A stretch of DNA of 38,344 nt from Labilithrix sp. Its GTDB lineage: Bacteria; Myxococcota_A; Polyangia; Polyangiales; Polyangiaceae. The notes under the pieces were generated by a model. The model made no database searches and was not told the DNA's origin. It was given only the letters and a program-made list of their open reading frames with translations. The DNA lies in contig JAHBWA010000081.1 in NCBI GenBank assembly GCA_019637195.1, forward strand, positions 1 through 38,344, written 5' to 3'. Shown one piece after another: positions 32,725 to 38,344 of the stretch (positions within the stretch are counted from its first letter, which is position 1; the number at the start of each line of letters is the position of its first letter). Made by a program: the position numbers and the translations under genes.

Positions 32725-32761
32725 CGAGGGCTCGATTCGGATGGTCCGGATCGGGCCCTCG
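32725..32761. terminator. Long inverted repeat, 17-bp stem
   Basis: CGAGGGCTCGATTCGGA (32725-32741) pairs throughout with TCCGGATCGGGCCCTCG (32745-32761) around TGG, including two G-T pairs that are stable only in plus-strand RNA. Plus-strand TGCTTTT follows. It lies between the 143-residue gene and the primase gene, both on the minus strand. It could stop antisense transcription entering the operon, or terminate or attenuate the minus-strand message. Confidence 0.6.
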
Positions 32762-32811
32762 TGCTTTTGGGATCTAGGGGTCGGCCTGCCAACTCGGTTG
32801 TCTGCGCGTTC

Positions 32812-33243
32812 TCAGCGCCGACGACGACGTTGGCGGGGCTTGGGCGGGGGCGGCGGCTCGCCGACGTGCACCAACATGCGCGTGGCCTCTGGATGCATCC
32901 GCTCCGCGCGCGGACGGTGGGCCACGAGCTTGCCGCGACACGTCGCGATGACGTCCCCTGCGCGTGGAGGTCGAGACACCACGAGCTCCCGACAACAGAC
33001 GCACTGAGCCGGGGGATCATCGGCGCCGCGGAGATCCGTCCACGTGTCGATCGGGATCGTCCAATGGCTTCCCCACCGGCGAGCGCCCGGGATGGAGGCC
33101 GCGATGCGGTCGAAGTCGCGAAGAGAGCCCTTGGGCATGTCGCGCGTCACGATCGCGTCGGCGAAGTGTCGGTACACGGGAGCCGGCAAGCTCCGGACGA
33201 GCATCACGAGGAGCTCGCGCGGGACGTGGATCGGCTGCTTCAT
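32812..33243 (-). CDS. Small protein with putative HTH and Cys cluster, unknown
   Basis: A 143-residue protein. Residues 18-70 resemble an excisionase-like winged helix, with GSLRDFDRIAASIPGARRWG followed by SHWTIPIDTWTDL. A cysteine cluster follows, CVCC at 81-84 with Cys 102 and His 109 further on, a possible zinc site. The C-terminus is Pro/Arg (PPPPPKPRQRRRRR). It may bind DNA. The start ATG at 33243 overlaps the DUF2213 stop in ATGA, indicating one operon; the primase gene follows after 161 bp with a long inverted repeat between. No family is recognised with certainty. Confidence 0.65.
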   Translation of the reverse strand: MKQPIHVPRELLVMLVRSLPAPVYRHFADAIVTRDMPKGSLRDFDRIAASIPGARRWGSHWTIPIDTWTDLRGADDPPAQCVCCRELVVSRPPRAGDVIATCRGKLVAHRPRAERMHPEATRMLVHVGEPPPPPKPRQRRRRR

Positions 33244-33692
33244 CGCACCCTCGCTTCGTTCCCGCCGCGTGCCCAATTCCGAGGGCCGATCGCGAGATGG
33301 TTCATGCGGATCGTGGTCTGGACGCCTTCGTACGTCTGGCCCCGGTGCATGCCTCGCGAGGGCCGCACGTCGGTCACGTACCCGCCCGAGAGCTCGACGA
33401 GCGCGCCCGCCTCGATGTCTGCGATCGCGCCGTCGTCGACGACCACGAGCTCGGCATGAATCCACCCGTCGCCGCCGTCCTTCGCGGCGCGGACGTACCC
33501 GATCGCCTGCGAGACGTTCGACATGTCGACGGTGAAGTGCCCCCGGACGAGCGGGAGCCCCGCCCAGGTGGAGAGCGATGCAGGGCTCGTGACCTCGGCA
33601 CGGGGCCGGAACTCCGGCCCTGTCGGGTATGGGTAGACCGCATCGTACGCGGCGGGTGTGGAGTCGAGGACGAGGGCCCCGCCGTCGCGCAT
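33240..33692 (-). CDS. DUF2213 prohead-protease-like protein, possibly frameshifted at start
   Basis: A 150-residue protein. ADIEAGALVELSGGYVTDVR, then YEGVQTTIRMNHLAIGPRNW match the conserved end of DUF2213, a family found in phages as a capsid-maturation (prohead) protease-like protein. The middle (PASLSTWAGLPLVRGHFTVD, then GYVRAAKDG) also fits. The ATG at 33692 has no ribosome site. An ATG at 33750 overlaps the upstream stop in ATGA and would encode MNRAVRFDHGRM, a family-like beginning, but is one base out of phase. So either the gene is broken or the start is nonstandard. It is one of few capsid-related genes in the element. Confidence 0.75.
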   Translation of the reverse strand: MRDGGALVLDSTPAAYDAVYPYPTGPEFRPRAEVTSPASLSTWAGLPLVRGHFTVDMSNVSQAIGYVRAAKDGGDGWIHAELVVVDDGAIADIEAGALVELSGGYVTDVRPSRGMHRGQTYEGVQTTIRMNHLAIGPRNWARGGNEARVR

Positions 33693-33746
33693 GCGAAAGG
33701 GAGAGTTGACCGGCCATGCGGCCGTGATCGAAACGCACGGCGCGGT

Positions 33747-35489
33747 TCATTCCGCGGCCTCGCTCTCGTTCGCGGCGTCGTCGGCAGGCGTCTCGTTCTC
33801 GGTGGCGCGGACCCACGCGGCGACGCGCTTGCCCTCGTGTGGAACCTTCTTCTTCGCGAACCCCAATGCACGCATAAGCGCCGCGACGCGGTGGCGCCAC
33901 GTCGGGGTGACGACCTCGCCCTTCGCTGCGAGCTCGGTCTCGAAGTCCGCGCCGACGACGTGATCGCGGCCCTCGAACATCGAGAGGACGTCGTCCTTCA
34001 ACGGATCGAGCTCGGGGACCTCGGCGCGATGGCGATTCAGCCACTCGGCCGAAGGCGGGCGGCGCAGACTTCCGGGCGTCCAGATCGCCCCGGGGCCGGC
34101 GAACGCGCGCTTGAGATCGGCCTCGATCTGTTCAGGCGTCCACCTGCGCGTGGTCTCGCGTGCGTTCCGCTCGATCTTCGCGAGTGATTCCTCCAAGTAT
34201 GCCTTGTACTCGTGTGGCGCGGCTCCTTTCACCTCGCCGGCCGCTCGCGCGCGGGCCTGTTGCTCGTGAAAGTCCTTCTGCGCCTGAGCCACCGTCTCGC
34301 CGGATACCTCTCGGAACTTCTCCGCGGCGAGGTCGATCAGATCGTCGAGCGCGACGTCGTAGGCGACGCCCCCGGCCGGATAGAGGGCCGCGATCAACGC
34401 ACGCGCGCCCCGGTTCCCGAAGTGAGCGAGAGGCCAGAGGCCGTGCACGTCGGCGTGTGCTCGGATCTGCTCGTTGACGTAGTGCGTGCCCGGGTCGGTG
34501 AGATCGGTACCCTTGCCCGCGGGGATTTGCTCGAACGTGCGGAGGCGGTTTCGTTCTTCGACGAGATTGCGGCCCGTGATGAAGTCCGTCACCGACTCGA
34601 TCGCGGTCACGTGGCGGAGTAGCGGGAGGTCCTTCTGCTTGACCGGCGGGAGATCCGGCGAGTCCGTGCGAAGCCCCCTCTGGGTGGGGCTGATCTTTCC
34701 GTCGCGACCGTCGTGATTGAGGCCGATGCCTCCGTCGTGCACGACTGTGAGCTCGCCCGTCACCTCGTCAAGAACGAAAAAGTCCGCCTTCGTGGCGCGC
34801 GCGAGGTCGGGAACGATCTTGTTTCCCTCCTCCTCGAGCTCACGGCGGCGGCGCTCTTCGGCTTCCTTCTCCTCGCGAGCGCGGTCGACAGCAGCATCGG
34901 CTTCCTTGGCCCGCGACCCACATTCGAGGCGGGAGCCCTCGGCGCACCTCTTGGCGACGAACGCCTTCAGCTCGAACCCATCGAGACACTCGGGCGGCAG
35001 GCCGGCGCGCACGACCTCTTCCGCGCCTTCGCGGCTGCACCCGAACGCGAGCGCGTTATCGACGCGAGCGCCGAGGGAGATCTCGCGCGTCAGGTCGGTG
35101 GCGCCATCGCGTCCGGGGATCGGCGGAGTGGAACCCGCTTCAGCAAGCCCGTTCGCGGTGATTGCAGCGCCGACCCTTGCGCGCGCGTAGACGTGGGCGT
35201 CGGGCCTGCGGTCGTCCTCGCCCTTCGGGTAGAGGCGCTCGGCCTTCGGGGCGAGCTCGCTTTCGAGCCACGACGCGGCCCACGGGTACGCGTGGAGAGG
35301 CTGGCCGCCTGGGTTGGCCGGCAAGACCTCCACCGCGCCGTCGAGGACGAAGAACGCCTCGGTCCTGTCGGTGCTGGCGCGGTAGGTGCCCTCCTTGACG
35401 GAGCGCCCGTTGATTCGCTTCGCCTTCTCCTCGTTGACGACGCAGACATTCCAGAGAGAGACGCGGACTTGGTTCTGTTCGGACGACAT
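33747..35489 (-). CDS. 580-residue element protein with coiled coil, unknown
   Basis: A soluble 580-residue protein, not recognised. The ATG at 35489 (SSEQNQVRVSLWNVCVVNEE) is chosen; an ATG at 35516 would add nine residues. A beta-rich N-terminal part (AFFVLDGAVEVLPANPGG) is followed by a Cys-containing stretch (AFGCSREGAEE, GLPPECLDG, KRCAEGSRLECG), then a charged coiled coil (REEKEAEERRRRELEEEG, about 225-242) and a mixed C-terminal part (VHGLWPLAHFGNRGARALI, HEYKAYLEESLAKIERNARE). It heads the operon with the DUF2213, Cys-cluster and primase genes. A capsid, portal or replication-accessory role is possible from position only. Confidence 0.6.
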   Translation of the reverse strand: MSSEQNQVRVSLWNVCVVNEEKAKRINGRSVKEGTYRASTDRTEAFFVLDGAVEVLPANPGGQPLHAYPWAASWLESELAPKAERLYPKGEDDRRPDAHVYARARVGAAITANGLAEAGSTPPIPGRDGATDLTREISLGARVDNALAFGCSREGAEEVVRAGLPPECLDGFELKAFVAKRCAEGSRLECGSRAKEADAAVDRAREEKEAEERRRRELEEEGNKIVPDLARATKADFFVLDEVTGELTVVHDGGIGLNHDGRDGKISPTQRGLRTDSPDLPPVKQKDLPLLRHVTAIESVTDFITGRNLVEERNRLRTFEQIPAGKGTDLTDPGTHYVNEQIRAHADVHGLWPLAHFGNRGARALIAALYPAGGVAYDVALDDLIDLAAEKFREVSGETVAQAQKDFHEQQARARAAGEVKGAAPHEYKAYLEESLAKIERNARETTRRWTPEQIEADLKRAFAGPGAIWTPGSLRRPPSAEWLNRHRAEVPELDPLKDDVLSMFEGRDHVVGADFETELAAKGEVVTPTWRHRVAALMRALGFAKKKVPHEGKRVAAWVRATENETPADDAANESEAAE

Positions 35490-35820
35490 GCCCAGAGCTA
35501 GTAACGGCAGGCGCAACGTCTAGGGCTGGCAGGGTCAATTCAGCGTTTCGACACCCTGGCGGAGCCCGGCCAGCTCGCAGGCGTCAGAAATCGACACGGG
35601 GCAAATGACGATCGCTTTCCGTGGGCAGCGGAATTCGCGAACCCGCGGACAGATCGCGCGTAGGTCGCGCGTTCGAGAACCAACCCTTACGCGGGACGCA
35701 TGAGCGATCGATCGCCACTGTCGCCGGAGAGGGCCATCGCGAGCGCGGCCAGGGTCAAGCGTGCACCATGCACACGATCGAGAGCAGAGCGCCGCGCGCA
35801 CGCTCCTACGCTCGTCGAGC
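35490..35820. promoter_or_regulatory. Divergent intergenic region with direct repeats
   Basis: 331 bp between the leftward operon and the 95-residue gene. No convincing gene is present. TCGCGCG occurs at 35654-35660 and 35665-35671, an 11-bp period of one helical turn. GTGCACCATGCAC (around 35760-35772) is a short palindrome. These may be operator sites for the divergent promoters. Confidence 0.4.
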
Positions 35821-36108
35821 ATGTCCAAGCAAGAGAGCAAGCCGACAACACGAGAGCGCTACATCGCAGCCTTCGGAGGCGCGCGCTACGTCGAGCGCGA
35901 GGAGCTCGACGGGCTTGTCCGGGGGTTGGACGAGACTCTCGGCAAGACGTTCGACGAGCTCCAGGCCGAGATCGCAGAGCTCCGCGAAGAGGTCGCCACG
36001 TTGAAGGCTCACTCTAAAGCGTGCTCGCGTGCGCGCGGCCTGCCGTCGCCGATCGCTCAGCGGTCGTGGTTCGCGCGCACGCTCGCGTGGCTCGGGTTGC
36101 GCCGCTAG
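35821..36108 (+). CDS. Small coiled-coil protein, unknown
   Basis: A 95-residue protein. EELDGLVRGLDETLGKTFDE, then LQAEIAELREEVATLKAH form a coiled coil (about 27-65), and the C-terminus AQRSWFARTLAWLGLRR is an amphipathic, Trp-containing helix that may touch the membrane. No family is recognised. The ATG at 35821 starts it; the ribosome site is weak. Its stop TAG overlaps the stop of the 63-residue gene on the other strand in a shared CTAG. Confidence 0.55.
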   Translation: MSKQESKPTTRERYIAAFGGARYVEREELDGLVRGLDETLGKTFDELQAEIAELREEVATLKAHSKACSRARGLPSPIAQRSWFARTLAWLGLRR

Positions 36109-36296
36109 AGCAGGCCTGCCCGCTTCAGGGCCCGATTCACCTTGGCGTCGAGCTCTGGCTTCGCTTCCTTGATCACCGGGATCGGCGGGTTCGGGCGTCG
36201 CCGCGGCTTCTTCGCGGGCGTGGCGTGCTCTTGCGCGATGGCGTCGAGGATCATGTCGAGCGCTTCATGCGCGACGCGGCGGACGTGGGGGCTCAC
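36105..36296 (-). CDS. Small basic protein, unknown
   Basis: A 63-residue protein starting at a GTG (36296) that overlaps the previous gene's stop in GTGA. VRRVAHEALDMILDAIAQEH is helical, then basic and Pro-rich (PAKKPRRRPNPPIPVIKEAK), then ELDAKVNRALKRAGLL. It may bind nucleic acid. No family is recognised. It is coupled to the 58-residue gene. Confidence 0.5.
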   Translation of the reverse strand: MSPHVRRVAHEALDMILDAIAQEHATPAKKPRRRPNPPIPVIKEAKPELDAKVNRALKRAGLL

Positions 36297-36469
36297 GCCA
36301 CCGCCCGAAGGTGGCTGGCGAGCGCTCGATCGGCCGCATGAGACGATCGCGCGAGTGCTCCGAGCCAACGCGCGGTGATCCGCTCTTCCTTCGCGAGCTG
36401 TCGGCGGAGCTCGTCGGGGTCGATTCCAACAGAAACTAGCGCGCGAGCGATGTTCGATGCATTCTTCAT
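36293..36469 (-). CDS. Small helical protein, unknown
   Basis: A 58-residue protein with an excellent ribosome site, AAGGAG eight bases before the ATG at 36469, so it is very probably translated. ALVSVGIDPDELRRQLAKEE and RSSHAADRALASHLRAVA are helical. No family is recognised. The stop overlaps the start of the 63-residue gene (GTGA). It lies 142 bp downstream of the DUF2806 gene on the same strand. Confidence 0.6.
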   Translation of the reverse strand: MKNASNIARALVSVGIDPDELRRQLAKEERITARWLGALARSSHAADRALASHLRAVA

Positions 36470-36611
36470 GGGTCGATCTCCTTTGAAGGTCGGCCAGCCC
36501 GGAGCGTCTCGTACACGCTGCCGGGCGTTTTCTTGGCGAGCGTCCAAGCTCGCATCGAACGCGTCTGCGTGCAATCTGCAAGTTTGAGAGATTGCCACCG
36601 CAGGCTCGCGC

Positions 36612-37613
36612 TCAGGGCGAAGGCTTCGGCCTCATTCCATGCTTGCCCGCCCATTCGATGAACTTCGCTGCGTAGAGCGTGTTTGGCGTCATATGGACGA
36701 TCTGCCGGATCTCCTCGCCGGCACGCGAGAAGTTCAGGCAGCTCTGTCTCTCCCCTCTCCCCGCGAGTTCTCGCTGGAGCTCGTCGTGAGGCTTGTCGCT
36801 AACGAGCGGAACTGGTGCCCCCGCGAGAACGAGCGGGACGAATGCCAAGAATGCGGATGGGAAGACCTTGTATGAGGTGAAGTCCGACCGAACGAGCCCC
36901 GCATCCTGAAGGCGGCAGATCTGCGAGTAGCTGAATCCAAGCGGCTCAAGAGCGTTTGCACCGGGTGCACCGTACGGAGCGCAGAGGACGCAGGGCTCTG
37001 AATCATCTCCGATCGTCGCGCTGATATTGCAGAACTGCTGAAACAATGACGCGAGATCCGGCGTCAATCGGGCGAGCACTTCAAGAGTCGCAGGAGAGAA
37101 GGAGCCTGGCTTGCGGATCTCCCCGGCCAAGATGCGAGCGAAGTACGCCCTCATTTCGTCATTCGTTTTCGTCTCCGCATGACGAGCAAACATGTCGAGC
37201 CAGTCTTCGTCGATCGCTGCCGTCGCATCCTCGCGCGGGGGATTGACTCGGATTTCTTCGAGAGTTTGCTTCGCTACGGCTTCGCGGTTGGTCTGCTCCC
37301 GAAGCATCCTCCCGCCGAGGTGCATCGTGGCGCGTCGCCCGAGCTCTTGGTCCGCTGCGATGGTCTCTAGCGCGATCGGAACAGCGCCACCGGCCACCTT
37401 TGCCTTCGCCTCCGCATCGGCGCGCAGTCGTACGGCGACGCCTTCGAGCCATGCGGTCGGCACCGTGAGCGCCGCCACAACCAGCGAACTCGTGGCGGCT
37501 ACGACGTTCTTCGCAAACGTCGGGGGTACAGGAAAGCCGAAGTACGCCGAAAGGCCCGTCAGGAAAGCGGCCTCGGCGCTGGTCACGAGTGCGTCGCTCT
37601 TGTTCTCCGCCAT
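36612..37613 (-). CDS. DUF2806-family protein
   Basis: A 333-residue protein. The family block runs DEDWLDMFARHAETKTNDEM, then RAYFARILAGEIRKPGSFSP (about 136-174). An N-terminal hydrophobic helix pair (NVVAATSSLVVAALTVPTAW, about 36-55) may be membrane-associated, and CVLC (208-211) lies in a later loop. DUF2806 proteins have no established function. They resemble other short conserved proteins found in accessory regions, so a defence or maintenance role is possible but unproven. The ATG at 37613 has a strong AGGAGG upstream. Base and codon use are visibly less GC-rich than the left flank, suggesting separate acquisition as cargo of the element. Confidence 0.8.
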   Translation of the reverse strand: MAENKSDALVTSAEAAFLTGLSAYFGFPVPPTFAKNVVAATSSLVVAALTVPTAWLEGVAVRLRADAEAKAKVAGGAVPIALETIAADQELGRRATMHLGGRMLREQTNREAVAKQTLEEIRVNPPREDATAAIDEDWLDMFARHAETKTNDEMRAYFARILAGEIRKPGSFSPATLEVLARLTPDLASLFQQFCNISATIGDDSEPCVLCAPYGAPGANALEPLGFSYSQICRLQDAGLVRSDFTSYKVFPSAFLAFVPLVLAGAPVPLVSDKPHDELQRELAGRGERQSCLNFSRAGEEIRQIVHMTPNTLYAAKFIEWAGKHGMRPKPSP

Positions 37614-37818
37614 GAGTCCCTCCTGAGGCGCAGTGCCCCTGAGACACCGCTACGCGACTGCGTACGATGCGTCAACGCTCGACACGGCGCGGCGCACTGG
37701 GAGGTTCGAGGAATGGGACGTCGAGGTGCGGTGGCTTCAGAGAGCGCGCTGAGCGACGAACGCCAAGAGGCCGTGCTCCGCACAAATGACCTCGGGACCG
37801 AAGGCGGACGACGTGGGG

Positions 37819-38043
37819 CTACGTTAACCGGAGCACGCATACGACGATGGCGACGAGCCGGCGGAACTCGGTCTCGTAGACGCTCCGTTGTCCGTCGGCC
37901 TTAGCCACGAGCTTAGCCGCGAGCTTGGCCGCGTTGCCGAGAGGGCTGTTCGCGAGCAGGTGCGCCGCGAGCTCGGCGTGACCATCGATCGCGAGCTCAC
38001 CCCACACGCCGGCGTCAATCCGGCGAGGCGCGCGCGAGCGCAT
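37819..38043 (-). CDS. Small hypothetical protein
   Basis: A 74-residue protein. Residues from about 12 on look protein-like (GVWGELAIDGHAELAAHLLA, then NAAKLAAKLVAKADGQRS), with high G/C at third positions. The first dozen residues (RSRAPRRID) are less convincing. A second frame just upstream, FLEAKPEFSEVDGPVIDDAL at about 38045-38105, also looks coding, so the two could be parts of one frameshifted gene. The hydrophobic end LVAIVVCVLRL could be a membrane helix. No family is recognised. Confidence 0.4.
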   Translation of the reverse strand: MRSRAPRRIDAGVWGELAIDGHAELAAHLLANSPLGNAAKLAAKLVAKADGQRSVYETEFRRLVAIVVCVLRLT

Positions 38044-38121
38044 CGTCGATGACCGGGCCGTCGACCTCGGAGAATTCAGGCTTGGCTTCGAGGAACGTGG
38101 CGCGCGTGTGCACGCCAGAGT

Positions 38122-38316
38122 CTACGAGCGTCGGATCTCTTCCTCGAGCTCCGCGGATTCCGGCACGTCGCAGAGAGCCATCGCCTCGCGGATCCTCTCG
38201 CGAGCCTCAGCGATCGATCGCCCCTGCGTGCGGCACCCGGGTAGGTCCGTGGCCGTCGCGACCCACCAACCATCTTCGTCGCGCTCGAACGTGACCTTGT
38301 AGACCTTCCGCGCCAT
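38122..38316 (-). CDS. HicB-like antitoxin
   Basis: A 64-residue protein that matches the partial RNase-H fold of HicB: YKVTFERDEDGWWVATATDL, then PGCRTQGRSIAEARERIREA. HicB proteins neutralise HicA, an mRNA-cleaving toxin. No separate DNA-binding tail is seen, so it is a short, minimal type. The expected hicA gene usually lies next to hicB; none is present downstream, and only 28 bp remain upstream before the window edge, so it may lie just outside. The ATG at 38316 is clear. Alternatively it is an orphan HicB-like protein. Confidence 0.78.
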   Translation of the reverse strand: MARKVYKVTFERDEDGWWVATATDLPGCRTQGRSIAEARERIREAMALCDVPESAELEEEIRRS

Positions 38317-38344
38317 GGTCTGCCGTCGTGCTCCGTCCCGGGAT

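Larger units (their letters stand above)
26438..38344. mobile_element. ssrA-integrated satellite-like or integrative element (right end beyond window)
   Basis: The element starts at the ssrA 3' end and reaches at least 35.5 kb and probably the window edge. It carries an integrase, an AlpA/Xis-like protein, an HTH protein, a primase-polymerase/VapE helicase with a nearby iteron-like region, a DUF2213 prohead-protease-like protein and many small orphan proteins. DUF2806 and HicB genes lie toward the right. Terminase, portal, major capsid and tail genes are not recognised. This suits a phage satellite or integrative plasmid-like island better than a whole prophage, but the right part is missing. 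Genes are short and tightly overlapped (ATGA, GTGA, TTGA junctions) in contrast with the left flank. The true right limit is unknown. Confidence 0.75.

Noticed and set aside
33695..33701. CCCTTTC heptamer as a programmed -1 frameshift site for the DUF2213 gene
   Set aside because: It is not in the phase needed for a classical slip (codons read TCC CTT TCG), and the needed change is +1 or -2.
35535..35840. 101-codon minus-strand frame with several Cys
   Set aside because: It overlaps the start of the 95-residue gene, lacks a ribosome site and has Arg-rich random composition.
38015..38113. A 32-codon GTG frame including FLEAKPEFSEVDGPVIDDAL
   Set aside because: It looks coding, but is too short and uncertain to call separately; mentioned under the 74-residue gene as a possible frameshifted part.
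26438..38344. A second copy of the ssrA 3' end (att site)
   Set aside because: No repeat of the CCGGGTTCGATTCCCGG segment was found to the right; it presumably lies beyond the window.

Overview
The DNA is very GC-rich with strong G/C third-position bias. It carries many lipoproteins with Asp/Gly/Ala-rich linkers, a very large alpha-2-macroglobulin-like protein, a Uma2 nuclease and a GspG-like/Gly-rich insert typical of myxobacterial surface proteins. This points to a myxobacterium-like member of Myxococcota, probably order Polyangiales. That is inference; there is no rRNA to place it more finely.

Layout. Positions 1-26437 look like ordinary chromosome. The first part is an envelope-related stretch: a CpoB/YbgF-like lipoprotein, phosphatidylserine synthase (pssA), a YceI-like lipoprotein, a TPR/HEAT repeat protein, a Cys-rich lipoprotein, a ~1600-residue A2M-like protein and two further lipoproteins flanking a TIGR01777 epimerase. 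Next is a leftward operon sspB-livM-livG-livF with gaps of 18, 18 and -1 nt. It lacks livH and a binding protein, and the livF end is overrun by a 17/18-bp tandem repeat. Then come a His-rich hypothetical protein, an SDR oxidoreductase, a Uma2 nuclease, a two-HKD phospholipase D-like lipoprotein, a sirtuin, a membrane-anchored hypothetical, an acidic protein and an Asp-tailed lipoprotein. A complete tmRNA gene (ssrA, 26074-26437) ends this part; its tag reads ANDNAIALAA.

At the exact 3' end of ssrA an integrated element begins and runs to the window edge. From the junction it holds a tyrosine recombinase, an AlpA/Xis-like HTH protein and a Cys/His mini-protein on the minus strand. Across a ~500-bp divergent control region lie two rightward genes, the second an HTH protein. 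A minus-strand replication and capsid-protease block follows: a 580-residue unknown, a DUF2213 prohead-protease-like protein, a small Cys-containing protein and a primase-polymerase/VapE helicase. Next to the primase stop is an iteron-like candidate origin. Farther right are small coiled-coil and basic proteins, a DUF2806 protein with lower GC, and a HicB-like antitoxin. No terminase, portal, major capsid or tail gene is recognisable, and no second att site is seen. The element therefore looks more like a phage satellite or integrative plasmid-like island than a full prophage, unless structural genes lie past 38344.

The two most noteworthy signals follow. (1) sspB, whose product ends in LRVVK like the ClpX-binding tail of E. 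coli SspB, lies within 9 kb of ssrA. Together they are the tag and adaptor for ClpXP-mediated ribosome-rescue proteolysis. (2) The ssrA-seated element combines a self-replication module and putative iterons with a lone capsid-maturation protease homologue.
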